Assembly: GCF_003148765.1 (NCBI RefSeq)
Contig: NZ_QGGV01000013.1
Span: 62,001 to 126,000 of the forward strand
Length of the DNA: 64,000 nt
Direction: 5' to 3'
Source: Silicimonas algicola
GTDB taxonomy: Bacteria; Pseudomonadota; Alphaproteobacteria; Rhodobacterales; Rhodobacteraceae
The notes beneath the pieces were generated by a model. It made no database searches. It worked only from the letters and a program-made list of their open reading frames with translations, and had not been told where the DNA came from. The translations under genes and the position numbers were made by a program. Below are positions 8,056-17,225 of the stretch, piece by piece (positions within the stretch are counted from its first letter, which is position 1; each line of letters begins with the position of its first letter).

Positions 8056-9831
8056 TCAAAGTGGCCAGAACAGGAGTATTGCCGGCACCGCCACGCCGAT
8101 GACGATCGCTTCCAGAGGCAATCCCATCCGCCAGTAGTCTCCAAAGCGATACCCGCCCGGTCCAAGGATGATCGTGTTGTTCTTGTGTCCGATCGGAGTG
8201 AGGAACGCGCATGACGCTCCCACCGCGACGGTCATGAGATAAGCGTCAGGGTTCGTGCCTGTGGAGTTCGCTATCGACAGAGCGATGGGCGCGGCGATCA
8301 GTGTCGTCGCCACATTGTTGAGGAAGTCCGACAACGTCATCGTTACGACCAGAAGCGCCAGGATCGCTACCCAGGCCGGATAGGTCTCGGTCATCGTCAC
8401 GATCTGTCCGGCGATGAGGTCCGCGCCGCCGAATGTTTCGAATGCCTCGGCAAGCGGGATAAGGCTAGCGAGCAGCACGATCACCTTCCATTCTACGGAG
8501 GTATAGACCTCACGCGGCCCTACGAGACCGTAGGCGATATAAGCCACGACTGTCGCGGCAAGCGCCACCGTCAGCGGCAATAGCCCGAGAACCGCAGTCG
8601 CGACGGCAGCGATGAAGATCGCGACAGAAACCCCTGCTTTCCTGCGCTGAATGACCTCGGTACTGCGACCTTCGATCGGCAGTACACCCAACCATTCAGT
8701 AGCCGTCGCGACGCGTTCAGGGTCGCCGAGAAGGAGCAGGACGTCGCCACTGCGGATCGGCAGCAATCGGACGCGGTCACGAAACCTTTTGCCCCCGCGG
8801 GCGACGCCGAGCAGCGTGACCGAATGACGTTGCAGAAGGCCCAGTGCGCGAGCCGTCCGGTTCTGAATCCTTGCGCCATCGGGCACGATGGCCTCGACCA
8901 GCGCAAGGCCGGTCGATGTGACACCGCCCTCGTGTTTTTCGGACCCCGCAAAATCGAGCCTGACCTGCCCCATGAAGCTCTCGATTGACTTTGGCTCGCC
9001 CTCGACCACCAGGAAGTCACCTGGGAGCAACACCTCTCTGCGAGCCAGCCCCGGGCGCCGACGACCCCTGCGGATCAGGCCGAGAATGTTGATGTCCGCA
9101 TCTTCCGCCTGCGGGTAGAGGTCCTGCACCATCAGGTTTCCGTCCGCAGCCTCATCACCTATGCGGAGCTCGACGACATAACGCCCCTTGCTCAGTTCGG
9201 CCTCGTGTTCCGCCAGTTGCGTGCGCGTCGGCAAGAGACGCCAGCCGACAAGTGACACGAAAGCGATACCAGCAATGGCGACGGTCAGCCCAACCGGTGC
9301 GAAGTCGAACATGGCGAAGGGAGCGCCGAGAGCGTCCTGACGGTACTCCGAGATCACGATGTTGGGCGGTGTGCCGATCAGAGTGATCATGCCCCCCAGG
9401 ATCGTCGCGAAGGACAGTGGCATCAGGCTCTGGCCGGCTGCGCGTTTGGCCTTTTTCGCCGCCTCGACGTCGAGTGGCATCAAGAGGGCCAGTGCAGCGA
9501 CGTTGTTGATGATCGCTGACAATCCGGCCGCAAGCGTTGCCAAGACCGCGACGTGGAGGGGAAGAGGTCGCTTGGGATCGATCAGGCGAGCCGCGATAAG
9601 TTCAACGGCACCGGAAGCGGACAGACCTCGGCTTACGATGAGGACAAGTGCGATGATCGCGACGGCGGAATGTCCGAACCCCGAAAACATCTCATCGGTA
9701 GGCACGAGCCCGATGGCGGTGGCGACGATCAGGGCCGTGAAAGCGACGAGATCATACCGTATGCGCCCCCATATCAGCAGAACGAACACTGCTCCGAGAA
9801 CGAGGAAGACCAGCAAGAGCTCGGTTGTCAT
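8056..9831 (-). CDS. SLC13/DASS-type permease with two TrkA-C domains
   Basis: 591 residues. The N-terminal half has about five membrane segments with the first SxTxxG-like hairpin (INNVAALALLMPL; LIGTPPNIVIS). Two cytoplasmic RCK-C/TrkA-C modules follow (about residues 205-290 and 300-380), then a second membrane half with LNNVATTLIAAPIALS and SCAFLTPIGHKNNTII. This is the layout of the SLC13-like ion/carboxylate/sulfate permeases, including the CysZ-like and ArsB-related transporters. The substrate cannot be read from sequence. It stands alone, convergent with the ABC operon. Confidence 0.88.
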   Translation of the reverse strand: MTTELLLVFLVLGAVFVLLIWGRIRYDLVAFTALIVATAIGLVPTDEMFSGFGHSAVAIIALVLIVSRGLSASGAVELIAARLIDPKRPLPLHVAVLATLAAGLSAIINNVAALALLMPLDVEAAKKAKRAAGQSLMPLSFATILGGMITLIGTPPNIVISEYRQDALGAPFAMFDFAPVGLTVAIAGIAFVSLVGWRLLPTRTQLAEHEAELSKGRYVVELRIGDEAADGNLMVQDLYPQAEDADINILGLIRRGRRRPGLARREVLLPGDFLVVEGEPKSIESFMGQVRLDFAGSEKHEGGVTSTGLALVEAIVPDGARIQNRTARALGLLQRHSVTLLGVARGGKRFRDRVRLLPIRSGDVLLLLGDPERVATATEWLGVLPIEGRSTEVIQRRKAGVSVAIFIAAVATAVLGLLPLTVALAATVVAYIAYGLVGPREVYTSVEWKVIVLLASLIPLAEAFETFGGADLIAGQIVTMTETYPAWVAILALLVVTMTLSDFLNNVATTLIAAPIALSIANSTGTNPDAYLMTVAVGASCAFLTPIGHKNNTIILGPGGYRFGDYWRMGLPLEAIVIGVAVPAILLFWPL

Positions 9832-10282
9832 GGGTACTCTATATTGGCTTCCAGTTCGCTGGTCTCTTGTTCTTTCGTGCTGACTGTCGGTCGTGTCGTG
9901 GACCCCGGGCGAAGCTCCCGTGCCACCAAGACTTCGTCCACAGCGCCACCACTGGATCTGAGCGTACGTCTGGTCACCGCGAAGCCGTCGACCACTTGCG
10001 GCCCTGAGCGGCCGTCCACCTCCAAGACAACCGGTGCCACTTCCGGCCCGAGGCGGTCGTTCGACTGCAATGGGGGAGCGACTGCGTCGAGCCTAAAGCG
10101 GGCCCGGGCAAGCGGTGCGCCACGGCACTATGGGATCGTGATCTTGTCGTCGCGAACAAAGTGCCGGCGGTCGCGACGGCAGAGACGCGTTATCGTAGTT
10201 ACCGAGCACGCGGCTCACGCGTTTCGAACCTGCCGTCATAGGGAAGGTCCCGGGCGACGACGGACCGCCCGAGACCGTGGGA
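9832..10282. other. Intergenic region without a recognised gene
   Basis: About 450 bases between two minus-strand genes. A short minus frame (about 9828-10070) overlaps the permease start and shows no recognisable domain. GC is like that of coding neighbours, so a decayed gene is possible, but nothing can be named. Confidence 0.4.
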
Positions 10283-11065
10283 TCAGTTGGTGGCCTGCGC
10301 GCCCGCTCCGGCGTCGGACATGCGCGCCTCGAGCGCGTCGATCGAGACGATGTGGACGCCGGTCTCTGCGTCGAAAGACACACTCCAGGCACTGGGAAGC
10401 GATAGGGGCTCGTCGACGCGGGCGGGCTGGCCAAGCGCGCCGCCGAAGTCCTGACGTGAGAGCAGGAGATCGCGCGTCACCATGGGCTCGACGAAGATCA
10501 ACTCGCCGTCCCAGGCCCCGTAGATCAGCACCGCCTCGAAGGGCTGTCCCGCGAAGACCGGGTCCGTGACGTCGAGCCAGTGCTCGCCCATGGCCGGGAT
10601 CGGGTCGAGCTCCGGCGGCGGCACGAAGTTCGGCGGCATGAGGTCCGCCGAGGGCCGGTTGGCGGCCTTCTCCATGAAGAGCGGGTCGGCGGGGTCGATG
10701 GCGAGCCGCTCGGCCTCGGTGGTCATGTAGAAATGCACGTCGAAATGCGGCACGCCGAAGAGAGCGCCGGGCGCGTGGCCGTGGGGCATCCAGTCAAGCG
10801 AGACATGGTCGTAGCCCGCTTCGAGCGCAGCCTCCGGCAGGGGCACGGTCACGAAGATCATGTCCTGGCCAATAGAGGCGACGGCCTCCTCGGTAATCTC
10901 GATTCCGATGCGCGTGGCGAAGCCTGCGGCGTCTGTCTCGGTGAAAGCGCGCGCAGTACCTTCGCCCAGCGGCATCTCGGGGCCGAGTTCGATGCCCTGC
11001 GCCGTGGCGGCGAGCGGGATGACGCTCGCCATGAGGGCGGCGCGAAGGGTGCTTTGAAGGGTCAT
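10283..11065 (-). CDS. Secreted protein, possibly DUF5602-like
   Basis: 260 residues beginning at an ATG preceded by AAAGGAGACC, with a clear signal peptide (LRAALMASVIPLAATAQG). The mature protein has His-containing segments DWMPHGHAPGALFGVPHFDVHFY followed by FVEPMVTRDLL. This arrangement suggests a metal- or ligand-binding beta-sandwich of the TTHB210/DUF5602 kind; the family assignment is tentative. It follows the flavoenzyme gene by 67 bases on the same strand and may be co-transcribed, giving a secreted partner to an oxidoreductase. Confidence 0.65.
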   Translation of the reverse strand: MTLQSTLRAALMASVIPLAATAQGIELGPEMPLGEGTARAFTETDAAGFATRIGIEITEEAVASIGQDMIFVTVPLPEAALEAGYDHVSLDWMPHGHAPGALFGVPHFDVHFYMTTEAERLAIDPADPLFMEKAANRPSADLMPPNFVPPPELDPIPAMGEHWLDVTDPVFAGQPFEAVLIYGAWDGELIFVEPMVTRDLLLSRQDFGGALGQPARVDEPLSLPSAWSVSFDAETGVHIVSIDALEARMSDAGAGAQATN

Positions 11066-11132
11066 TATATGGTCTCCTTTGGGTTTTGTTTGGTTGGATC
11101 GCCCTGCGCGGAGGCGCCGCGCAGGGATGACG

Positions 11133-12488
11133 CTATTCGGCGGCGAGAGCCTCGTGCCGCCTCTGGCAGTGGAACAGGCTCGACGGGTCGTGCAGGGCCC
11201 GCAGCTGCGTGAGCCGCGCCTCGGCCTCGGGGGTGAGAGTGCGGAGCGCCCGGTGGGGACGGTCGAGATCGGCCTCGCCCACGTAGGCGCCGGTACAGAG
11301 CGGGGCGACGCTGTCGACCGCTGCGCGGAGCCAGCCGAGGTTGGCCGCGTCCTCGTCCTCGTCCTGCCAGATCGCGTAGAGCGCGCCGAAGACGCGTCCA
11401 TGGCAGGAGAAGGCGGCGTCTCCGGGCGTCGGGACGGCATTCGACCGCAGGACGACGAGCGCCATGCTCGCCTCCGACGGCGCGAGCGCCATGTCTTCCA
11501 CGACACGTCCGAGCACCTCGCCGAAGCGCGCGTCGGACCAGACGGTGTCGACGGCGTAGCGGCGGCCCTCGGGCATCGAGGGCTCTGTCGCTGCGTAGAG
11601 CGCGCCGAAGGGCGTGGGCATCGGCCCGATCACCTGGAGCGCCTCGGGCGCGCCCTCGCCGAGCGCGGCGTGGACGGCGCAGGCTTCGGCGTCGGTCCGC
11701 GCGAAGACAGTGGCGACGCTGGCGATCATGGGGCCGTTCGGCGTTGGCGTGACCTTCGCTGTGAACTCGACGCATGCGGGCGCCTTGGCCATGACGATCT
11801 CGGCCCAGGCCGCGACGTCCACCACGGACGAGCCGGGATAGACCCGGATCGTGGTGCTGATCGCCTTCCGCGCCGGCTGGAGCGCCAGATGATAGGCGGT
11901 CACGACGCCGAAGAACTCCGGCCCCGCGCCGCGCGCGGCCCAGAAGACGTCGGCGTGATCCTCGGCGGTCGCCGTGACCATGCGCCCATCCGCGAGGACG
12001 ACCTCGGCGGCGGTGACAGAGAAGCAGGCGAAGCCCCATTCGGCCGAGTTCCAGCCGACGCCGCCGCCGAGCAGATAGCCCGACATCGGGACGCTGCCGC
12101 AATGGCCGAGCGGGAAGGCAAGGCCGTGACGCTCGAGCGCGGCGGCCATGCGGGCGTTGGTCACTGCAGGCTCCACGCGGGCGGTCCGCGCCTCGGCGTC
12201 AAGCTTCAGGCCGTCGAGAGCACAGAGGTCGATCACCATGTCGGCCTGCGTGGCGATCCCGGTGAACTGGTGCCCGCCGCCCCTCGGCGAAATGGTGAGA
12301 CCGTTCACGGCGGCGAAGCGCACGGCCTCCGCCACGTCTCCGGCGCAGGCGGCGCGGACGATGAGCCTGGCCCTGCGGGCAGGCTTGCGGCCGTTCCAGA
12401 TGAGCGCGTCGACCTCGGCGCCGAGGCGCGGTTCGAGCACGGTGATGACTTCGCCTCTGATGCGGGGACTTAGGATGTCGATGTTCAT
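11133..12488 (-). CDS. FAD-linked oxidoreductase, berberine-bridge type
   Basis: 451 residues from the ATG at 12486-12488 (GAGAGACGAC upstream). The PCMH-type FAD domain includes SPRGGGHQFTG, whose His is the usual covalent flavin site of BBE-like enzymes, and GHCGSVPMSGYLLGGGVGW, whose Cys sits where bicovalent members carry the second attachment. The C-terminal BBE segment ends DPSSLFHCQRRH instead of the common LFRxNxNI ending. Such enzymes oxidise alcohols, amines or sugars and pass electrons to oxygen. Substrate unknown. There is no signal peptide. Confidence 0.85.
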   Translation of the reverse strand: MNIDILSPRIRGEVITVLEPRLGAEVDALIWNGRKPARRARLIVRAACAGDVAEAVRFAAVNGLTISPRGGGHQFTGIATQADMVIDLCALDGLKLDAEARTARVEPAVTNARMAAALERHGLAFPLGHCGSVPMSGYLLGGGVGWNSAEWGFACFSVTAAEVVLADGRMVTATAEDHADVFWAARGAGPEFFGVVTAYHLALQPARKAISTTIRVYPGSSVVDVAAWAEIVMAKAPACVEFTAKVTPTPNGPMIASVATVFARTDAEACAVHAALGEGAPEALQVIGPMPTPFGALYAATEPSMPEGRRYAVDTVWSDARFGEVLGRVVEDMALAPSEASMALVVLRSNAVPTPGDAAFSCHGRVFGALYAIWQDEDEDAANLGWLRAAVDSVAPLCTGAYVGEADLDRPHRALRTLTPEAEARLTQLRALHDPSSLFHCQRRHEALAAE

Positions 12489-12724
12489 GTCGTCTCTCTT
12501 CCGGGAACGGGCTTCGGGCGCCGTACCTTTTCGGGTCGGGGATGGCGGCGCGTGGTGCGCCGTCGGGGTTGGTGGTGTCGGGTGGCGCGGGGCCTGCGTC
12601 TTCCGCTTGGGCACCACGTCCTGCGGCGCTCTATAGGGCGGACTGCGGCGTGAGGCTTGCTAAGTCTCTCGTCACGAAAGCCTAAACGGATGCTAAGAGA
12701 ATGCTCACGCGACTGCCGAGGGTC

Positions 12725-14080
12725 TCAGGCGACCTCGGCCGCCTCGCCCTCTCCGGCATCCTCAAGCGTGATATGGCTGCGGCAGACGAGCCGGAAGAGA
12801 CCGCGTCCGGTCTTCACGAGCTGGAGGCAGGCGCCGCGCTCCTCCAGCCGCCGGCGCAGGAGCACAAGGCGCGCGTCAAGGTTCTCGGCATGGTCCGGAA
12901 GCTTCAGAGATCGGTCGAGGCGCAACTCCCGCGTGGTAAAGTCGGTGCGGCCCGTGGCTGCATGTTCGCGCAGGAGCCGCCAGAGGATCGCTCCCGCAAC
13001 GCCCTTTATGAGGTAGTCGTGGCCGATGAAGACGCTGTCGTCGCGCGAGTAGTGGCGTACCGTTACGCCGCTGCCCTCCGCGACGTGCGGAACGGGGGCG
13101 GCAGGCGCCTCCTCCGCGTCCTCCTCTTGCAGGAGCGCCATCGTCGCCCCGAGTTGGACGGCGACGAGCACGAGCGCGTCCTCGCATTCGTGGTCAAAGC
13201 GCATAACCTCGTCCGATTCCGCGAAGAGGACGCCGAGGACGCGGCCGCCGGCCGAGACGGGTACGGCGATCTGGCTGTGCGGCGTGCCCAGGCCGGGAAA
13301 CGGCACCCCCCGCGGCTCTTCGGCGACAAGCCCCGCGCTCCGCGCTGCCGCGCCAAGTGCCGCGCCGTAGCGGTAGTCCGTGCTCATGTGGCCGATCCGG
13401 ATCGGTACGCCCTCGCACGCGGCGACGCCGATGACGCCCTCGCCCGGCAGGATCTCCGCGCCGATACCGGACACCGCGTAGCCGCGCGAGCCGAGTGCGA
13501 AGAGGCGCCCGTCGCACTCCGCCATGAGGAGGATCGCGTGCGAGACTCCTAGGTGGCGGACCACGCCGTCGAGCACGGCGTCGGCAAGATCGTCCAAGTC
13601 TTGGCAACGCGAGAAGTCGTCGACGCAGGCCCGCACCGCGGAGAGGAGCGTGGCGTCACGGCAAGCGGGCCGCGCTGAAGGGGCCTGCACCTGCTCCATT
13701 GCCACCACGCGGAAAACATCGGCGCCGAGCAGGCGGAACACCTTCTCGAGCCCATGGTGCGACGCGATGCCGGCGAGCTTGGCCTTCATGGTTTCGAAGA
13801 GTGCCCCCGAGGTGCGCGTCTCGACGTAGTCGAGGTCCAGCCGGTAGATCGCGAGGGTCGCCGGATCGAAGAGTTGCACGCAAGCCTGCCGGGTGGCGAG
13901 GAGATTGCGACGCGTCTTGTTGAAGAACTGGTAAGAGAGCGCGACGTGCTCTTCGTCGACCCAGTGCACTTGGCTGATCATCGAGGCGTTGGGCAGGCCC
14001 TCCTCGTCGCAGGTGCAGAGGGTGGAGGCGCAGAAACCCTCCATGGCGCCCCGGAGGCTGCGCAGATCGACGTCGCTCAT
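12725..14080 (-). CDS. PNPOx-like / GAF / putative winged-helix protein
   Basis: 451 residues. Residues 1-120 form an FMN-binding split barrel of the pyridoxamine-phosphate-oxidase type (MISQVHWVDEEHVALSYQFF). Residues ~145-330 form a GAF domain (VRHLGVSHAILLMAE; LPGEGVIGVAACEGVPIRIG). The last ~110 residues, starting IGHDYLIKGVAGAILWRLL, look like a compact wHTH- or signalling-output domain. The start overlaps the stop of the second PNPOx gene (ATGA). A plausible role is redox, flavin or small-ligand sensing linked to gene control. A detached paralogue of the C-terminal domain lies at 3661-3882. Confidence 0.75.
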   Translation of the reverse strand: MSDVDLRSLRGAMEGFCASTLCTCDEEGLPNASMISQVHWVDEEHVALSYQFFNKTRRNLLATRQACVQLFDPATLAIYRLDLDYVETRTSGALFETMKAKLAGIASHHGLEKVFRLLGADVFRVVAMEQVQAPSARPACRDATLLSAVRACVDDFSRCQDLDDLADAVLDGVVRHLGVSHAILLMAECDGRLFALGSRGYAVSGIGAEILPGEGVIGVAACEGVPIRIGHMSTDYRYGAALGAAARSAGLVAEEPRGVPFPGLGTPHSQIAVPVSAGGRVLGVLFAESDEVMRFDHECEDALVLVAVQLGATMALLQEEDAEEAPAAPVPHVAEGSGVTVRHYSRDDSVFIGHDYLIKGVAGAILWRLLREHAATGRTDFTTRELRLDRSLKLPDHAENLDARLVLLRRRLEERGACLQLVKTGRGLFRLVCRSHITLEDAGEGEAAEVA

Positions 14081-14616
14081 CGCGGCAGCTCCGCGCCCGC
14101 GCCGGGACCTGGCGTCTGGGTGAAGATACGCTCGGGACGAAATTCGAGCGAGACGAGATCCTCGGCGCCGAGAAAGGCGTAGACGTCCGCCTGTCCGCGC
14201 GCGTAGCCAAGCTCGACGAGGTCGTCTGCGAGGAGTGCGCACTGCCGTGCCGCCTCGCTCGCGTCGTCTGGTTCGGTCGGCCGGATGACGGCGCGCGTCG
14301 CCTTCAGTTGGATGGACCTGTGATCCCGCGCCCGGGAGAAGGTTGCCGCGATCGGGCTTCCCGCTTCCACGGCGTCGATGACGGCGGCGTCGGTGCGGCG
14401 CGAAAGGAAGACACGCACGTTCGCCATCCCGCTTACGCGGCACGCGACGCCGGCACCGACGACAGGCCGCCCGTTCCGGCCACGCGCACCGAGGGTGATG
14501 CTCACGCCGCATTGCAGGAACGCCACGAGGTGGGCAGGCAGGAGGTCAGAGTCGCGGGCCGAGTCGCGCCAGCTGATCTGGTCGTCCGTGGGTGTGGCGT
14601 AAGGAAGAGTCGCCAT
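14077..14616 (-). CDS. FMN-binding split-barrel protein (PNPOx family)
   Basis: 179 residues resembling a stand-alone pyridoxamine 5'-phosphate-oxidase-like flavin-binding barrel: a central strand set around SITLGARGRNGRPVVGAG, RVSGMANVRVFLSRR and AATFSRARDHRSIQLKATRA. Catalytic residues of true PdxH are not evident, so a flavin- or haem-utilising or sensor role is as likely. It is the first gene of a two-gene unit with the GAF protein and overlaps it by four bases. The 240 bases upstream hold no gene and probably the promoter. Confidence 0.7.
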   Translation of the reverse strand: MATLPYATPTDDQISWRDSARDSDLLPAHLVAFLQCGVSITLGARGRNGRPVVGAGVACRVSGMANVRVFLSRRTDAAVIDAVEAGSPIAATFSRARDHRSIQLKATRAVIRPTEPDDASEAARQCALLADDLVELGYARGQADVYAFLGAEDLVSLEFRPERIFTQTPGPGAGAELPR

Positions 14617-14853
14617 CTTCGTGGTCCTGAAAACGCTGGCAACATGCCGTCGGGCAAGGTCAAGATAACTGCGACGAATACCACACGATTATGTATCTCG
14701 CACAAGATTGAATCACGGCGCGGGTCGCGTGATGTAGGTGAAGCCGACACGCGGCGCCCGCACCTTGGATCATCTCGGCAGACCGAGCGTCCGGTCCAGC
14801 CACGAGCGGAGGTAGTGAAGGTGGCCGGAACGTCCGAATGTTAGACATCTTGC

Positions 14854-15428
14854 GGTGCCGTCAGACCAGTGCGAGCCAGTCTCCGCAACGCCGGTGACGC
14901 AGCCCCTTACTTCGCATAGAGACCGCGCCATTCGACAAGTGCGGCGTTGCGGTTCAGCTTGAGGAGGTTTCGACCGGAGAGGCTGCGGTCCTGGTTGAAG
15001 TGGTTCGAGACGGCGGCGTGGACGGAGGCAAACTTTTGCAGGCTTCGCATCCGCCGGAAGCGCTGCATGGCCCGCTCCCGTCGTCGGAACGGCAGGTGCG
15101 AGTTCTCCGCCTGGTTGTTCACCCAGCGACCCATCTCGCGATCATCACCTCGCCCCATCTCCTTCAGAGCTGCGCCGTAGGTGCGGAGGCGATCGGTCAC
15201 CACTTCCTCGGGCCGGCCGTGACGCTTCATCGCTTTCCTGAGGAACTTCAGCGCCGCCGTCTTGTCCCGGGTGATCGTGACGAAGCTCTCGAGAACCTCA
15301 CCCTCATGATCAACGGCCCGCCAGAGGTAATGCTGCCTGCCGTTGATCTTCACGAACATCTCGTCCAGATGCCACCGCCACCGGCTCGAGCGCAGGCCCT
15401 GGACCCGGCGCTTCCGGATCTCGGACAA
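14854..15428 (-). mobile_element. IS6-family element, 5' truncated
   Basis: The right end starts at 14854 with GGTGCCGTCAGA. The transposase C-terminal 172 residues are open on the minus strand (SEIRKRRVQGLRSSRWRWHL through the last codon at 14907) and retain the three catalytic blocks HLDEMF, VTDRLRTY and QAENSHLPF. Sequence upstream of residue ~60 is replaced at 15429 by unrelated DNA of about 195 bases with no recognised gene. The helix-turn-helix and left terminal repeat are missing, so the element is immobile by itself. Confidence 0.88.
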
Positions 15429-15626
15429 CCTACAGCCCCCAACTCCTTCACGACGGCAGAGATAGAGTGCCTGTTGCCCGAGCTGGCCATTCAGCTAGGC
15501 GGAGGAACAAGCGTTGATCGCCCACCCAGTGCCACCTCATCCGGAAGCGCTTCATCTTTGTTGGGCGTTATGTTGGGTTTTCCGGTCATCTGCGCAAGAA
15601 AATCAATAAAATCAACGTTAAATGGC

Positions 15627-16440
15627 GGTGCTGTCAGACTAATGCGAACCAGTCTCCGCAAGGCCGGTGACGCAGACCCTTACTCGGCATAGAGACCGCG
15701 CCACTCGACCAGAGCGGCGGTGCGGTTCAGTTTGAAGAGGTTTCGACTGGAGAGGCTGCGGTCCTGGTTGAAGTGGTTCGAGACGGAGGCATGGACGGAG
15801 GCAAACTTTTGCAGACATCGCATCTGGCGGAAGCGCTGCATTGCCCGCTCCCGCCTTCGAAACGGCAGATGCGAGTTCTCTGCCCGATTGTTCACCCAGC
15901 GACCCATTTTGCGATCGTCGCCTCGTCCCATCTCCTTGAGGGCTGCGCCATAGGTACGGAGGCGGTCGGTCACCACTTCCTCCGGCCGGCCGTGACGCTT
16001 CATCGCCTTCCTGAGGAACTTCGACCTGCCTTCTTATCGCGGGTCGTCGGGACGAAGCTCTCCAGTACCTCACCTTCTTGATCTACGGCCCGCCAAAGAT
16101 AATGCTGCCTGCCGTTGATCTTCACAAACATCTCGTCCAGATGCCATCGCCACCGGCTCGAGCGCAGGCCCTGCACCCGGCGCTTCCGGATCTCTGACGC
16201 AAACATCGGACCGAACCGATTCCACCAGTACCGGACCGTCTCGTGGCTGACATCGACGCCGCGTTCGTGCAGCAGGTCCTCGACGTTCCGTAGCGATAGC
16301 GGGAAGCGGACGTAGAGCATCACTGCCAGGCGGATGATCTCGGGCGACGTCTTGAAGTACCTGAAAGGAGGTTGTCTGGGCATCGCAGCAAGGTACGGCG
16401 GCCAGGAACCTGTCTCAAGGCAAGTTCTTCTGACACTGTC
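15627..16440 (-). mobile_element. IS6-family element, full length but frameshifted
   Basis: Both ends are present: GGTGCTGTCAGA at 15627-15638 and its approximate inverse ending at 16440 (TGTCAGA core). The 814-base length is standard. The minus-strand transposase starts near 16383 (MPRQPPFRYFKTS), then loses frame near 16025-16035 after LESFVP; the second half (MKRHGRPEEVVTDRLRTY and beyond) continues to a stop at 15680. The lesion is shared with the copy at 1-704. No 8-base target duplication is evident. Confidence 0.9.
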
Positions 16441-16533
16441 CTGTAAACCCTTGCTCTTCATTCCTGCGGTCACGATGAGACGTCAGGCGGGGCCAGCCCT
16501 GCCGCGCCTGCGCTCAATTGGATACGTCGGCAC

Positions 16534-16875
16534 CTAGGTTCGTAACCCTGCAATCAGTGTGGCGGGGCTTACCGGCTTCGAGAGAAACAAGCTGCCCTCG
16601 GGCATCTCACCCGTGGTCGGTTCCTTTTCACCAGAGACGAACAGGGTGCGACAGTCCGGGAGCCGATCGCGGATCGCGAACGCAAGCGTCAGCCCGTCAA
16701 GGGACCCGGGCATATCCACGTCCGTTACCAGCGCATCGAACGTTCGGACTTCCTCGAGAATGGCCAGGGCCTGTTCGGCGTCCCTTGCCTCCCAGACCTC
16801 ACATCCCTGCTCCTCCAGTATCCAGGCCAGGTCCATGCGGATGAGCCACTCATCCTCTGCCAGAAGAACTCTCAC
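16534..16875 (-). CDS. Single-domain response regulator
   Basis: About 113 residues from a GTG at 16875 with GGAGG eight bases upstream. The receiver fold is complete: acidic pair in LLAEDEWLIRMDLA, phospho-acceptor Asp in LVTDVDMPGSLDG, the Ser of LFVSGEKE in the Thr/Ser position, and the conserved Lys in LFLSKPVSP. There is no output domain. It is divergent from an HWE histidine kinase 350 bases away and is its likely partner, as in general-stress or light-response modules of alphaproteobacteria. Confidence 0.85.
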   Translation of the reverse strand: MRVLLAEDEWLIRMDLAWILEEQGCEVWEARDAEQALAILEEVRTFDALVTDVDMPGSLDGLTLAFAIRDRLPDCRTLFVSGEKEPTTGEMPEGSLFLSKPVSPATLIAGLRT

Positions 16876-17225
16876 CTGAACCTCCAGATCTCTTGGCACC
16901 CTGCCGTAGTAGGACAGGGAATATTCCGTTTCGCCACTGAACATCCTCGTCGTCAATTCGTTCCCGGAAAGCCGCACCGACGCTTGACGGGCCAGTCACG
17001 GCACCATGACCGGAGTCTCGAACGCCTCGTCGGGCGGCCCCGGCCGTATCGCAGTGACGGCTCCTGCGACAACTGGCTCCTTTCCGGGGTCGGAGGTGAT
17101 TGCCATGATGCAAAAGCATCATACTGTGGCCGCGAAGGTTTGCGTCCGCTTCGTTTGTCGTCTCTCTGCCTGCGACCCGTGCCATTTCGTAGCTGTTCTG
17201 ATCTTGCCCAAGCCGTGGGATCGTT
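16876..17225. promoter_or_regulatory. Divergent promoter region with a perfect palindrome
   Basis: 350 bases between the receiver gene and the kinase. No gene seen. At 17105-17122 there is ATGATGC, four A, then GCATCAT: a perfect 7-base inverted repeat, 104 bases before the kinase start. It could be a regulator site or hairpin. Confidence 0.4.

Noticed and set aside
11066-11506. Upstream in-frame extension of the secreted protein gene at 10283
   Set aside because: The extension runs through the flavoenzyme gene in another frame; the ATG at 11065 has both a ribosome site and a signal peptide.
14081-14512. In-frame N-terminal extension of the PNPOx-GAF protein
   Set aside because: It overlaps the upstream PNPOx gene, is Arg-rich in the manner of a shadow frame, and the ATG at 14080 gives an ATGA overlap.
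15429-15626. Possible integron attC-like site (TTGGGCGTTATGTTGGG) between two IS6 copies
   Set aside because: No imperfect inverted R/L boxes or integrase nearby; not enough symmetry.
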